From NCBI GenBank assembly GCA_900466945.1, contig UBNV01000006.1, forward strand, positions 248,001 to 312,000: a stretch of DNA of 64,000 nucleotides, written 5' to 3'. Of the stretch, positions 54,346 through 62,814 are shown one piece after another (positions within the stretch are counted from its first letter, which is position 1; the number at the start of each line of letters is the position of its first letter). The translations under genes and the position numbers were made by a program. The DNA comes from Hyphomicrobiales bacterium (GTDB taxonomy: Bacteria; Pseudomonadota; Alphaproteobacteria; Rhizobiales; Rhizobiaceae). The notes below the pieces were generated by a model that saw only the letters and a program-made list of their open reading frames with translations, was not told the DNA's origin and ran no database searches.

Positions 54346-54558
54346 ATGGCGGATATCATCAGGATTTCGGACCGGCTGAACCTCTCGCGCCGTTCGACAC
54401 GCGCGCTGGGGGAAAAGGCGCAAATCCTCTTCTTCACCGGCATCCGCTACGAGCGGTTGGACCCCAATGCCATCTGGCCGCGGGTGGAACTGCCGACGCT
54501 GCCGGCCTTGCCCGCCCCACAGGGCCCCGTCTTCGGCCCGGGTCGCCGTCCCTGTTGA
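54346..54558 (+). CDS. small basic hypothetical protein
   Basis: The 70-residue protein begins MADIIRISDRLNLSRRSTRALGEKAQILFFTGIRYERL and ends in a Pro-rich tail. It is soluble. CGAAAGGAGACGAGC is a strong ribosome binding site, which supports a real gene. I do not recognise the family. Confidence 0.6.
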   Translation: MADIIRISDRLNLSRRSTRALGEKAQILFFTGIRYERLDPNAIWPRVELPTLPALPAPQGPVFGPGRRPC

Positions 54559-54802
54559 GACGCTGTTTCTTCCGCCTTTAGCCGATCGGGTATTCTGGGT
54601 GAAGGCTCAGCCATGTTCCTGTTCACCGTGAAGATCGATCGTCCTCATGATGTTGTGTGCACTCTGTCGACGAGTCTGGCGCTGTTCACGGAGTATCAAT
54701 TACTTTTATAACATAAAATAAACTACAAAATTGCAGTATATCGGTGCATCGCCTCCAGGCCCGTTTCTGGTCCTGTCTCATGTGGAGCCACGGTAAAATT
54801 CA
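54559..54802. promoter_or_regulatory. AT-rich promoter region of the HD-GYP gene
   Basis: The stretch 54695-54750 is strikingly AT-rich (ATTACTTTTATAACATAAAA near its start) in a GC-rich genome. It lies 50-110 bases before the next start. It looks like a strong or silencer-bound promoter. Confidence 0.5.
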
Positions 54803-55732
54803 ATGCTGGTGAAGATTGCCAAGGACCGCATTCGCAAGGGCATGTTCGTTGAAAGCGTCGCCTGTCCCAGCCGGGAATTTGCGCGACGCCGTTTCCTCGT
54901 CACGACCGATGCCGACCTCACCGCCATTCTGGCGACGTCCGCCAGCGAAGTGTCGATCAATATTCGCCTCGGCCTCGATCCGGACGGCCGCCCGCCTCAG
55001 GCGGCCACGACCAGGCGGGCCGCCGATCCGGTGCGCGTCGAAGCTGTCCGGCAGGAAGTTTCCCAATCGGCAAAGGCTCTGAAGGCGAGCCTCGGCGACC
55101 TGGTGGCCGGCGGTTCCCTCGACATGACCGGTCTCTCGCAGGCGGCCGAAGACAATGCCGGCATCTGGTCCGACAGCACGGTCATCGCGCTGGAAGTCAC
55201 GCGTCTGAAGAGCAAGGACGAGACGACCTACATGCATTCGCTGGCCGTCAGCGGCATGATGACGCTTCTCGCCCGCTCCCTTGAGATGGATGAGGAAACC
55301 ACCGGCATCCTCGGCGTCGCCGGCATGCTGCACGACATCGGCAAGCTGCTCATTCCAAGCGAGATCCTGACCAAGCCTGGCAAGCTCACGGAAGCGGAAC
55401 GTCACGTCATCCGCAATCATCCCGAGGCCGGCTACCGTCTGCTCAAGACCTATCCGGAACTGCCGCCCGTCGTGCTCGACATCTGCCGCCTGCATCACGA
55501 GGCGCTGGATGGTTCCGGCTATCCGCTGGGTCTGAAGCAGAAGGATCTGAGCGTGCCAGTGCGGCTTTCCACTGTCTGCGATGTCTTCGAGGCACTGACC
55601 TCAGTCCGCCCCTACAAACGCCCCTGGTCGTCGACACAGGCTCTGGACTGGATGTTCGCGAGGCCGCAATTCTTCGATCGCAAGATGGTCATCCGGCTCG
55701 GCAGCGTGCTCGCGGACGCGCCGCTGCACTGA
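54803..55732 (+). CDS. HD-GYP cyclic-di-GMP phosphodiesterase
   Basis: The 309-residue protein has an N-terminal DUF3391-like part (IAKDRIRKGMFVESV). An HD-GYP domain follows: HSLAVSGMM near residue 148, GMLHDIGKLLIP near residue 174, HPEAGYRLL, HHEALDGSGYPLGL near residue 232 and VCDVFEALTSVRPYKRP near residue 258. All metal-binding His and Asp residues and the GYP signature are present, so it should hydrolyse c-di-GMP. There is no receiver or membrane domain; input probably comes from the N-terminal part. It complements the EAL gene at the left edge. Confidence 0.92.
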   Translation: MLVKIAKDRIRKGMFVESVACPSREFARRRFLVTTDADLTAILATSASEVSINIRLGLDPDGRPPQAATTRRAADPVRVEAVRQEVSQSAKALKASLGDLVAGGSLDMTGLSQAAEDNAGIWSDSTVIALEVTRLKSKDETTYMHSLAVSGMMTLLARSLEMDEETTGILGVAGMLHDIGKLLIPSEILTKPGKLTEAERHVIRNHPEAGYRLLKTYPELPPVVLDICRLHHEALDGSGYPLGLKQKDLSVPVRLSTVCDVFEALTSVRPYKRPWSSTQALDWMFARPQFFDRKMVIRLGSVLADAPLH

Positions 55733-55744
55733 CTTTCTGCCGCC

Positions 55745-56296
55745 TCAGCGCCCCGTGAACGGCAGGCATTCGGCTTCGGCGAGAAAAGCCTTGGCCTCAG
55801 GCTCGTAGCTTGCCTGCGGCGCGAGAACCCGCAGCACCACATATCCCTCCGTGCCCGGATGTTCGACGAGGATTGTCTCGGCGAGTGCTGCAATCGGCGT
55901 CTTCCTGAGCTGTGCGACCTGCACTGGCGTGGCCACCAGAACGTCGAGATCGCCCGCGACCGATGTGCGGTCGTTCATCGAAAAGACTTCGTTGGCATCC
56001 CTGTCATAAATCGCGACCGACCAGAAATCGACGCCGCCACCCAGCGCCACCAGCGAGAGTGGCTGCCGCTCGATGTCGAAATGGCAGACGGCGACACGCA
56101 GGTAAGGATCGATACTCGAAAGACCCACACTGTCCGGCGTTGCCGAAAGGGCATGGAAGACAAAGGGCACGCCTTCTGACGTGACGCGCGTAAAGGCGTC
56201 CCGGCCGGTAAAATGCGGCACGCCGAGAATGATGATGATATGCAGGAGGATGGCGCCGAAGATGCCGGTGATGACGGCATAGAGAAGCTTGTTCAT
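55745..56296 (-). CDS. DUF1254 domain membrane-anchored protein
   Basis: The 183-residue protein has one N-terminal hydrophobic segment (LLYAVITGIFGAILLHIIIILGVPHF) and a periplasmic domain. FHALSATPDSVGLSSIDPYLRVAVCHFDIERQPL and DFWSVAIYDRDANEVFSMND fit the DUF1254 family. It overlaps the upstream DUF1214 gene as ATGA, so the two proteins probably act together. The pair is common in rhizobia, and its role in the envelope is unknown. Confidence 0.8.
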   Translation of the reverse strand: MNKLLYAVITGIFGAILLHIIIILGVPHFTGRDAFTRVTSEGVPFVFHALSATPDSVGLSSIDPYLRVAVCHFDIERQPLSLVALGGGVDFWSVAIYDRDANEVFSMNDRTSVAGDLDVLVATPVQVAQLRKTPIAALAETILVEHPGTEGYVVLRVLAPQASYEPEAKAFLAEAECLPFTGR

Positions 56297-56877
56297 TGGC
56301 CGCACCCGATCTGCTCGATCACCGGCATGGACAGCCCCGAAAGTCCCGTAGAGGCGGCAGCCGGTGTATCGAGCAGCGTCAGCACCAGCTGGAAGGCGCC
56401 CGTGTCGGGAATGGCGAGCCAGTTGCCGGCTTTCCCCGTGCGCGAGATCACGATGTCGAAGGACCCGTCGCGGCGTCTCAGAACAGTCTGCGAATTCTTA
56501 GCCACCGGCAGGTCCACGCCGGCATTGAGTGGCGTGCCGTCGGCATCCGCCGCGTAAAGCGTCCAGATCCGCGTTGTCGGCGTGCGTCCGCTCATCCGGT
56601 AGGAGCAGGTGCCCGTCAGCGTCAGTCCCTCGGCATCGCGAAACGCCGTGAATTGCAGCCCCTCCGCTGACCCGTAGAGCAGCCGCCCACCCTTGGCGCG
56701 ATGCGCCTTGGCGTAGGGATCGGCCGAAGCCGTCTGCGCCGCGGGAAAGGCCCGCCATCCCGCCACCTCGATCGCGCCGAAACCGACCGAGGCATTCAGC
56801 ATCGAAAGCGCCGACAGGATCCCGCCGCCAAAGGCGATGATCAGAGCGATGGCAACGATGAGCGGAACACGAAACAC
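56293..56877 (-). CDS. DUF1214 domain membrane-anchored protein
   Basis: The 194-residue protein has an N-terminal hydrophobic anchor (VPLIVAIALIIAFGGGILSAL). A periplasmic part follows with ADPYAKAHRAKGGRLLYGSAEGLQFTAF, then LTGTCSYRMSGRTPTTRIWTLYAADADGTPL and GNWLAIPDTGAFQLVLTLLDTP, the DUF1214 pattern. The start at a GTG (56877) gives the N-terminus seen in relatives; the open frame continues 36 residues upstream to an ATG at 56985. The ribosome binding site is weak for both. Confidence 0.78.
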   Translation of the reverse strand: MFRVPLIVAIALIIAFGGGILSALSMLNASVGFGAIEVAGWRAFPAAQTASADPYAKAHRAKGGRLLYGSAEGLQFTAFRDAEGLTLTGTCSYRMSGRTPTTRIWTLYAADADGTPLNAGVDLPVAKNSQTVLRRRDGSFDIVISRTGKAGNWLAIPDTGAFQLVLTLLDTPAAASTGLSGLSMPVIEQIGCGQ

Positions 56878-57057
56878 GGGCGGGACGAAACCTTGAGGAA
56901 CAGGCGCAAGGGCGCCAGGCGATAGAGCCCGAGGGGTATCACTGATTCGGGGGTGAGGGAAGTTTGCCTCGGCCGCACGAACCATGCCCGGAGGTCAAAG
57001 TCGGCAGCGCGCGGACCTGCGGCGAAACGATGTGCAGCTTTGGTCGGCGTATTGTCC

Positions 57058-57417
57058 TCAGGCGCTTGCAGGTTCCCAAAGTTCCACCGGATTGCCCTCG
57101 GGATCATGAATACGCGCAAAACGCCCCACTTCGGAATCCCATTCCTCCCGTGTCTCGACTGCAATCCCGCTCGTCGTCAGCCTTGCGATGAAACCGTCGA
57201 GGTCATCAACGCGAAAATTGATCATCCACTGCTGCTCGGCACGGCCGAAATAATCGGTATCCTGGCGAAACGGCCCGAACAGCGTGGTACCTGCTTCTTG
57301 GTGCCATACGGATTTATGGAGATCGCCGACACCAAGATGTGTCTCGTACCATGCAGCAAGGGTGACGGGGTCCTTTGCCCGAAAAAACAGGCCGCCAATT
57401 CCAAGCACCTTCGGCAT
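57058..57417 (-). CDS. VOC-family (glyoxalase/bleomycin-resistance-like) protein
   Basis: The 119-residue protein has two beta-alpha-beta modules: LGIGGLFFRAKDPVTLAAWYETHLGV near the start and WMINFRVDDLDGFIARLTTSGI near residue 64. It ends in FARIHDPEGNPVELWEP, which carries the metal-binding Glu. It may act on a small hydrophobic or thiol substrate; the type is not certain. GGAGGGTATGTG precedes two adjacent starts (GTG 57420, ATG 57417), and the ATG is better spaced. Confidence 0.82.
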   Translation of the reverse strand: MPKVLGIGGLFFRAKDPVTLAAWYETHLGVGDLHKSVWHQEAGTTLFGPFRQDTDYFGRAEQQWMINFRVDDLDGFIARLTTSGIAVETREEWDSEVGRFARIHDPEGNPVELWEPASA

Positions 57418-57503
57418 CACATACCCTCCTCACAACGGTTGCGGCTGCTGGACAGACAGTTCGATCGCCGAGCATTGAGACGCCCAGACGCAGTCCAGCA
57501 AGC

Positions 57504-57881
57504 TTACTGCAAAACGCCCGCCGCCAGCGCCCTTTGTATCCCGCGAACGTCCGTGCCCTTCTTCAAGGTCTTCGTCACTGGATCATTCGCACCCGACACC
57601 CAGATCTTCAATTCGCTGTCGAGATCGAATGTGCCGGCAGTTTCCACAGAAAAGCGGGTGATCGCCCGATAGGGCACGGACATGTAGTCCACCTTCGATC
57701 CGGTAATGCCCTGCACGTCGATCAGGATCAGCCGCTTGTCGGTGAAGACGAAGACGTCGCGGATCACCTTGAAAGCGAGCGAAACCTGCTCGCCGTCGAT
57801 CAAGACGCCGTCGAGCCGTTTGGCGAGATCGCCCGGGTCAACGCTCGATCCATGGCCCAGAATTCCGTCGAACAGTCCCAT
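57504..57881 (-). CDS. bacterial PH-domain protein
   Basis: The 125-residue protein matches the bPH_1 (DUF1696) fold: GVLIDGEQVSLAFKVIRDVFVFTDKRLILIDVQGITGSKVDYMSVPYRAITRFSVETAG near residues 24-83. A strand and a C-terminal helix follow. The domain is found in small bacterial proteins of unknown role that may form ring-like oligomers. The gene stands alone between the VOC gene and the DUF3833 gene on the same strand. Confidence 0.85.
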   Translation of the reverse strand: MGLFDGILGHGSSVDPGDLAKRLDGVLIDGEQVSLAFKVIRDVFVFTDKRLILIDVQGITGSKVDYMSVPYRAITRFSVETAGTFDLDSELKIWVSGANDPVTKTLKKGTDVRGIQRALAAGVLQ

Positions 57882-57972
57882 CGTTTTCCTCCATCGATCC
57901 CGGATCAGAAATGGGGAGGGGGCGCGGAGCCGTCAAGCTCTGCTTGGCCCGTCCCCTTGACCGTCTTTCGGC

Positions 57973-58452
57973 TCAACCCACCCGTTCGTAGAACGCGTCG
58001 ATCGTCGCCACTTCCAGCCCGAGCTTGGTCAGAGAGGCATGGACGCTCATATGCTTTTCGTCATGCAAGATGAACCAGTCGTCGAAGCCGAACCGGATCT
58101 TCGATCCGTCGGCTTGAGGAACGTCGCGGGAATATTGCCAGCGGAAGGCCGATCCTGCCTGGTCGCCCTCGGCGACCCCGTCGATCAGGGTTTCGCGGCC
58201 TTCGTAACGGTTTTCACTGCGCTTCAGGATTGTCCAAGAGAGCGAGTCGGAATGGCCGTCGTCGAAGAAATAGTCTTCCTTCAGCGTGAGCACATTGGCG
58301 GTGGCATCGAAGTGGCCGCGGGCGTCGATGGTGAAGCGGTTCTGGAAGCCGCCGAGCCGGCCAATGGTCACGCCCCAGCCGCGCAGCGTGCCGGAAAAGA
58401 ATTCCTCCAGGATCAACCTGGGCTCTCTGTCTGCAAAATCATCGAGTTTCAC
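57973..58452 (-). CDS. DUF3833 protein
   Basis: The 159-residue protein has LILEEFFSGTLRGWGVTIGRLGGFQNRFTIDARG and KEDYFFDDGHSDSLSWTILKRSENRYEGRETL. The chain continues with FGFDDWFILHDEKHMSVHASLTKLGLEVATIDAFY. This is the DUF3833 pattern, whose members are often lipoproteins, but this copy has no signal peptide. The start is a GTG with CAGGAGAGACGC upstream; the ATG at 58488 lacks such a site. The function is unknown. Confidence 0.8.
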   Translation of the reverse strand: MKLDDFADREPRLILEEFFSGTLRGWGVTIGRLGGFQNRFTIDARGHFDATANVLTLKEDYFFDDGHSDSLSWTILKRSENRYEGRETLIDGVAEGDQAGSAFRWQYSRDVPQADGSKIRFGFDDWFILHDEKHMSVHASLTKLGLEVATIDAFYERVG

Positions 58453-58601
58453 GCGTCTCTCCTGGTTTGGGTGTGCCGGAAGAAACACGGGACGAGCGGC
58501 TTGGGTTCCTTGGAACTCGTGGCGCGTGAACGCCCCTCTTACCCTTTGGTCGCGTTCGCGCTATCTGGTCGTCAGACAACCCAATCTCGAGGAGGATCAC
58601 C

Positions 58602-59495
58602 ATGGGCAAGCGGATCGTATTTACCGGCGGCAGCGGCAAGGCGGGGCGCCATGTCGTGCCCTATCTGCTGGGCAAGGGCCACAAGGTCCTCAACGTCGAC
58701 CGCGCCGTGCTCGATGTGCCGGGCGTGCACACGCTTTTGACCGACGTCACCGATCCGGGCGAAGTCTTCAACGCGCTCTCCTGCCACTTCGGCTATGACG
58801 GTTACGAAGAGGCGGGCGGCCCGAAGCCGGTGGATGCCGTCGTGCATTTCGCCGCCGTCCCCCGCATCCTGATGCATCCCGACAACAAGACCTTCGCCGA
58901 AAACACCGTCTCGACCTACAATGTCATCGAGGCCGCCGCCAAGCTCGGCATCAGGAAGGTGATCATCGCCTCGTCGGAAACCACCTATGGCGTCTGCTTT
59001 GCCGAAGGCGACAAGGACTACCACGCGTTTCCGCTGACCGAGGATTACGATACCGACCCGATGGACAGTTACGGCCTCTCCAAGGTGGTCAACGAAAAGA
59101 CGGCCCGCGCCTTCGCCATGCGCTACGGCATCGATGTCTATGCACTGCGCATCGGCAATGTCATCGCCCCGGAAGACTACGCGGCATTCCCCGGCTATCT
59201 CGCCGATCCACCTTGCCGCAAGCGCAATGCCTGGTCCTATATCGACGCCCGCGACCTCGGCCAGATCGTCGATCTCTGTGTGGCGAAGGACGGGCTGGGC
59301 TTCCAGGTCTTCAATGCCGTCAATGACACGATCACGGCGACCGTGCCGACCCGCGAATTCCTGGCCAAATGGGCACCCAACACGCCGATCACGGGAGACC
59401 TCGACGGCTTCGCGGCCCCGCTTTGCAATGCCAAGATCCGCGAAGTCCTTGGCTTCAAGGAAGAGCACGACTGGCGCAAATACGTCGACGTCTGA
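58602..59495 (+). CDS. NAD-dependent epimerase/dehydratase family protein
   Basis: The 297-residue protein is an extended SDR with FTGGSGKAGRHV near residue 7. VHFAAVPRILMHPDNKTFAENTVSTYNVIEAAAKLGIRKVIIASSETTYG gives the active-site Ser-Ser, and SYGLSKVVNEKTARAF the catalytic Tyr and Lys. The substrate is probably a sugar or nucleotide sugar but is not resolved. GAGGAGGATCACC gives a strong ribosome binding site. A GC-rich hairpin follows. Confidence 0.88.
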   Translation: MGKRIVFTGGSGKAGRHVVPYLLGKGHKVLNVDRAVLDVPGVHTLLTDVTDPGEVFNALSCHFGYDGYEEAGGPKPVDAVVHFAAVPRILMHPDNKTFAENTVSTYNVIEAAAKLGIRKVIIASSETTYGVCFAEGDKDYHAFPLTEDYDTDPMDSYGLSKVVNEKTARAFAMRYGIDVYALRIGNVIAPEDYAAFPGYLADPPCRKRNAWSYIDARDLGQIVDLCVAKDGLGFQVFNAVNDTITATVPTREFLAKWAPNTPITGDLDGFAAPLCNAKIREVLGFKEEHDWRKYVDV

Positions 59496-59512
59496 GGACT
59501 TGGACCGGCATC

Positions 59513-59546
59513 GGCCGGCGCCTTTCCCGCGCGGAAGGCGCCGGCC
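59513..59546. terminator. GC-rich hairpin after the epimerase gene
   Basis: GGCCGGCGCCTT and AAGGCGCCGGCC pair perfectly around a loop of about 10 bases. No T-run follows. Confidence 0.55.
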
Positions 59547-59592
59547 TATGCGAATGAAGTTTGCAGGGCAAAACTGAAAAAAAGTCCCACGA

Positions 59593-59637
59593 ATCGGGAG
59601 GTTTTTTATATATGAGGAATATAGAAAACCCCCCGAT
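59593..59637. repeat. AT-cored inverted repeat
   Basis: The arms ATCGGGAGG/CCCCCCGAT (59593-59601 and 59629-59637) continue inward as a T-rich and an A-rich stretch (TTTTTTATAT and ATATAGAAAA). The result is a long imperfect hairpin with loop GAGGA. The AT core is unlike the flanks. It may be a terminator on both strands or part of a small mobile element. Confidence 0.5.
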
Positions 59638-59691
59638 CCCCGGGGTGCGACCGCCGCGCCGCCAGAAGGTGACCTCTTGCCCACGAAGCGC

Positions 59692-59943
59692 ATGGAAATT
59701 GCCAACTTTGCGCAGACCGAGACCCGCGGTCTGCATTTCGTCTCGTTCGATGTCGCAATGAATGGTTACGTCATCTCGACGGTCGATGCGCCGCTCCTGT
59801 CGGGGCGGATCCTCTGGTCTCATGCGGCCATTCATGGCTACGAAGACTTCGATGGCTGCGACAGGACGATGCTGGAGGCCGAGATCGGCAGGGCGCTCGG
59901 TGACGACGCCCCGCGTGCCGCTGGCAACACTGTCAGGCACTGA
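59692..59943 (+). CDS. small hypothetical protein
   Basis: The 83-residue frame encodes MEIANFAQTETRGLHFVSFDVAMNGYVISTVDAPLLSGRILWSHAAIHGYEDFDGCDRTMLEAEIGRAL. It reads as a folded, soluble protein rather than as low-complexity shadow sequence. An in-frame TTG at 59677 is an alternative start, and the ribosome binding site is weak. The minus strand also has an open frame here that looks less plausible. Family unknown. Confidence 0.45.
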   Translation: MEIANFAQTETRGLHFVSFDVAMNGYVISTVDAPLLSGRILWSHAAIHGYEDFDGCDRTMLEAEIGRALGDDAPRAAGNTVRH

Positions 59944-59955
59944 TACAGCAAGATT

Positions 59956-60636
59956 TCAGGCGTTCCAGCGCGGCAGCAGATAGGTCGCCGCAATTGCCAC
60001 GGCCAGCGAGCAGATCACGGCCAGCAGGAAGGCGATGGCGAACAGGCCGATGGCCTTGCCCGTGCCGATCGTCAGGTCCTGACGAAACCAGCGGATCTGC
60101 GCCTGGCCATACCACAGGATCGCCGCGGCAAGGGCCAGCAGGCCGAAGACGAGGCCCCGCTCGCGCGGCATGATCAGGAAATCCACGGTCAAGCCGATGA
60201 GGAAGACGAAGGGTGCCGCCACGTAGCACTGGCTGAAGAAGGGCGGTCGAAGCGTACGCCGCGTCACGCGGATGTTTCTGGCCACGAGAAGTGTCACCGC
60301 CATGGCCATCGGAAAGATCCCGAAGACGACACCGCGCGCAATCAGCAGGTTGGCGGTCGAGCTCGCGAGCTTGGTCTCGGGCGCGAAGCTGGGATCGACG
60401 GGAAAGGCGCCCGACAGCGCCTGCGACAAGAGCAGCGTGATCAGCAGGAAGAGCGGCGGGCTCACCGTGTCGTCATATTGCTCGTCGAGCTGGTCGTCGA
60501 GCTCGAGATCGGCATACCGCATCATGCTGAGCGGCCGGGTCAGCGCCCGCCAGAAGGTGAGGGGATAGAAGACCAGCCAGGACACCAGCTCGTAGAGCAG
60601 TTCCTCCAGCGACTTCAACAACCTCATGAAATCCAT
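59956..60636 (-). CDS. hypothetical five-helix membrane protein
   Basis: The 226-residue protein has a short amphipathic start. Hydrophobic segments lie near residues 66-80, 95-115, 135-155, 163-180 and 195-218. An acidic stretch lies near residue 45 (DLELDDQLDEQYDD). No transport or enzyme motif is visible. The gene is convergent with the small gene to its left and stands alone. Conserved membrane proteins of this length are common in rhizobia; I do not recognise a function. Confidence 0.72.
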   Translation of the reverse strand: MDFMRLLKSLEELLYELVSWLVFYPLTFWRALTRPLSMMRYADLELDDQLDEQYDDTVSPPLFLLITLLLSQALSGAFPVDPSFAPETKLASSTANLLIARGVVFGIFPMAMAVTLLVARNIRVTRRTLRPPFFSQCYVAAPFVFLIGLTVDFLIMPRERGLVFGLLALAAAILWYGQAQIRWFRQDLTIGTGKAIGLFAIAFLLAVICSLAVAIAATYLLPRWNA

Positions 60637-60920
60637 GCATCTTCCTCACATCGGCCACCCCGCCGGCACATCCTTGCCCGGCAAGCTTCACCATCAGACG
60701 ATGCCAGCCGTGGCAGGACTGCGCAAGGCCACGTAACCCCCCCTTGAATGGAGAAGGCGCCGCAAGGCTACGGCTGGCGGTGAAACGGGTGCAAGCTGCC
60801 TTGGGGGGCACCCCACCCCGGTGTTGTGTACCGGCTCTCTCCCTCAAGGAGGAGTGACCACCCTTGAGAATCGTCTTGCCCCCTGCCAGTGTCACCCGGT
60901 CGCAACGCTCCGGAGCCCCG

Positions 60921-61709
60921 ATGCTCGTACTCTTTCGCAAGACGCCGATCCTAGGCGCGCTTCTGGCGCAGGTCGTGGCACTGCCGGTCGTCGCGGCCGT
61001 CACGGCGCCGCTCTCGACCTCGGTCGAACGCCTGCCGCTGATCGGGCTCGCACTCCTCCTGCAAGGGCTGGTTGCCGCCTGCATCACGCGGATCCTGGGG
61101 CTCGCCCGCTGGTGGCTCCTCATTGCCTTCCTCTTCCCGCTCGCCATGGGCTCGGCGCTCCTCATCGGCAATCTGCCCGCCTGGCCCTTCGGCCTCGCCT
61201 TCCTTTTGCTGGCACTCGTCTTTTCCAACACGACCCGCGGCCGCATACCGCTCTACCTCACCAACACCGAGACAGCCTCGGTCCTGAAGGACCTCATGCG
61301 CGACCGCGGCGCGACCCGCATGCTCGACCTCGGCTGTGGGCTGGGCGGCGTGGTGCGGGCGCTGGACGGCGAGGGACGCACCGCCCGCGGCGTGGAAAAT
61401 GCGCCGGCCGTCTATCTTGCAGCACGGCTGCTCTCGGCTCTCACCGGCCGGGGCGAGATCCGCCGCGGCGATCTCTGGAAGACGGATGTCGCGCAGGAAG
61501 ACATGATCTACGCCTTCCTTTCGCCCGCCCCGATGGCCGCCCTCTGGCAGAAGCTCAAGACAGAGATGAAACCCGGCAGCCTCTTCGTCTCCAACAGTTT
61601 TCCCGTGCCGGATGTCGATCCGGACGAGATCTGGGAACTGCAGGACGGCCGCAAGACAAAACTGTTTCTGTATCCGATCGCGCAGAGGGATGGGGAGAGC
61701 AAGGAGTGA
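60921..61709 (+). CDS. membrane-anchored class I methyltransferase
   Basis: The 262-residue protein begins with about four hydrophobic segments (residues 10-30, 38-55, 62-78 and 82-100). A SAM-binding domain follows: RMLDLGCGLGGVVRAL near residue 133, GVENAPAVYLAARLLSAL with an acidic residue at strand 2, and MIYAFLSPAPMAALWQKLKTEMKPGSLFVSNSFPVP. The fusion of a membrane part with a methyltransferase suggests a lipid or membrane-bound substrate. GGAG-CCCCG-ATG fixes the start at 60921; the ATG at 60864 lacks a site. Confidence 0.78.
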   Translation: MLVLFRKTPILGALLAQVVALPVVAAVTAPLSTSVERLPLIGLALLLQGLVAACITRILGLARWWLLIAFLFPLAMGSALLIGNLPAWPFGLAFLLLALVFSNTTRGRIPLYLTNTETASVLKDLMRDRGATRMLDLGCGLGGVVRALDGEGRTARGVENAPAVYLAARLLSALTGRGEIRRGDLWKTDVAQEDMIYAFLSPAPMAALWQKLKTEMKPGSLFVSNSFPVPDVDPDEIWELQDGRKTKLFLYPIAQRDGESKE

Positions 61710-61850
61710 GGGTTTCTCACCCGGCCGTGGATAAGCCCGGCAGGGCAGAGATGCGGCTGCGCTCAGATATCAGGTCCTGCCTGCTGTAGACGCCGATCCT
61801 GCTGGCGGTACCAAACGAGCTAGCGCTTTCGTAGATCAGTCCGCTGGCGG

Positions 61851-62432
61851 CTATGACAAGTCGTGAAGGTCTTTGCCCAAGGCCGGCCCCAGTTGCCACT
61901 CGCGGAACTTTACCTCCAAACCCGAACGCTCGGGCGTGCAGCACATGGGGCCGACGAGATATCGATCCATCTTGGGGAACGGGCAGAGGCGGACCAGCGG
62001 CCAGGTCTGTGCATCGCCGGATGCCTGTATTCGCAGAACGCCGCTCTGGACGGTCACTCTGATCCAGAAATCCGATGGGTCGCCTTCATATCGCCCCGTC
62101 GCCCAGTCGGAGACGTCATTGGTCAGCACACTGCCGAGCAAGCCATATCCATCCGAGAACTCGATCCCGGTCTTGGCCCACCGTCTTTCGTTAAGCCTGA
62201 CCATGAGGCCAGCCTGATCATAGAGATGTTGGAAATGCGCCTGGACCCGAACCTGAGCGGTGAAATCGCCGTCGACCTCGAAGGCGTAGAAGTGGCCGCT
62301 GTCGCGGACAAAGCCATAATGCGTCTGTCGCCAAAAATCCGTGTTTGCGTCGGTCGTGACGGAAAGTTCGATCTCCGAAGCTTCTGCCTTTGTGGGCTCA
62401 TTGAGCCACCGTCCATTTTTCAGACTCTGCAA
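61851..62432 (-). CDS. DUF1349 (concanavalin-like fold) protein
   Basis: The 193-residue protein has FWRQTHYGFVRDSGHFYAFEVDGDFTAQVRVQAHFQHLYDQAGLMVRLNERRWAKTGIEFSDG and ends with VGPMCCTPERSGLEVKFREWQLG. This is the DUF1349 pattern (a beta-sandwich related to carbohydrate-binding folds). It has no signal peptide. Its codon usage is less GC-biased than the genes to its left, which is also true of the ATPase to its right. The function is unknown. Confidence 0.82.
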   Translation of the reverse strand: MQSLKNGRWLNEPTKAEASEIELSVTTDANTDFWRQTHYGFVRDSGHFYAFEVDGDFTAQVRVQAHFQHLYDQAGLMVRLNERRWAKTGIEFSDGYGLLGSVLTNDVSDWATGRYEGDPSDFWIRVTVQSGVLRIQASGDAQTWPLVRLCPFPKMDRYLVGPMCCTPERSGLEVKFREWQLGPALGKDLHDLS

Positions 62433-62814
62433 CAGCGGCTCCTATGACACCAGCGGACTAATCTGGCCGCTTTCGGAGAGTGTTTATCCCCAAAGAACCC
62501 AATTGCCGTCAATGGGCAAGGCACCTTCCGCTTTGGCGCCAAAAGGAGACATGAGCTGCATTGAGGTTGGAGGCTGGAAAGGGGCCGGAAGGAGCCCAGC
62601 CGGGATGGGTTTCCCGATTGTACTAAGCTGACCTTCGTCGGCCTTTGATACGTGGGCAATTCCTACCCGTAGCTGCCGCTTCAAGGTTGAAGTTGATCTT
62701 CGAGTGGAGGCGTATCGAGTCCAATCAAGTAGTTTTTTGTCCATGTTTCAAAGTATTGGAAGACCCGACACATCCGTGTAGGTTGTGCGGAAAATGGTTC
62801 ATGGTGAGGGCGGG
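62433..62814. other. non-coding region before the OLD-family gene
   Basis: The 382 bases are lower in G+C than most gaps and hold only short open frames without ribosome binding sites (for example 62484-62744 on the minus strand). I see no tRNA, att-like repeat or recognisable insertion-sequence end. Confidence 0.5.

Noticed and set aside
59455-59940. A 161-codon minus-strand frame overlapping the epimerase end and the small gene
   Set aside because: It crosses the GC hairpin and the AT-cored repeat, and has no ribosome binding site or family pattern.
62484-62744. An 86-codon minus-strand frame in the gap before the OLD-family gene
   Set aside because: No ribosome binding site and no recognisable fold; it was left as non-coding, though a very small gene cannot be excluded.
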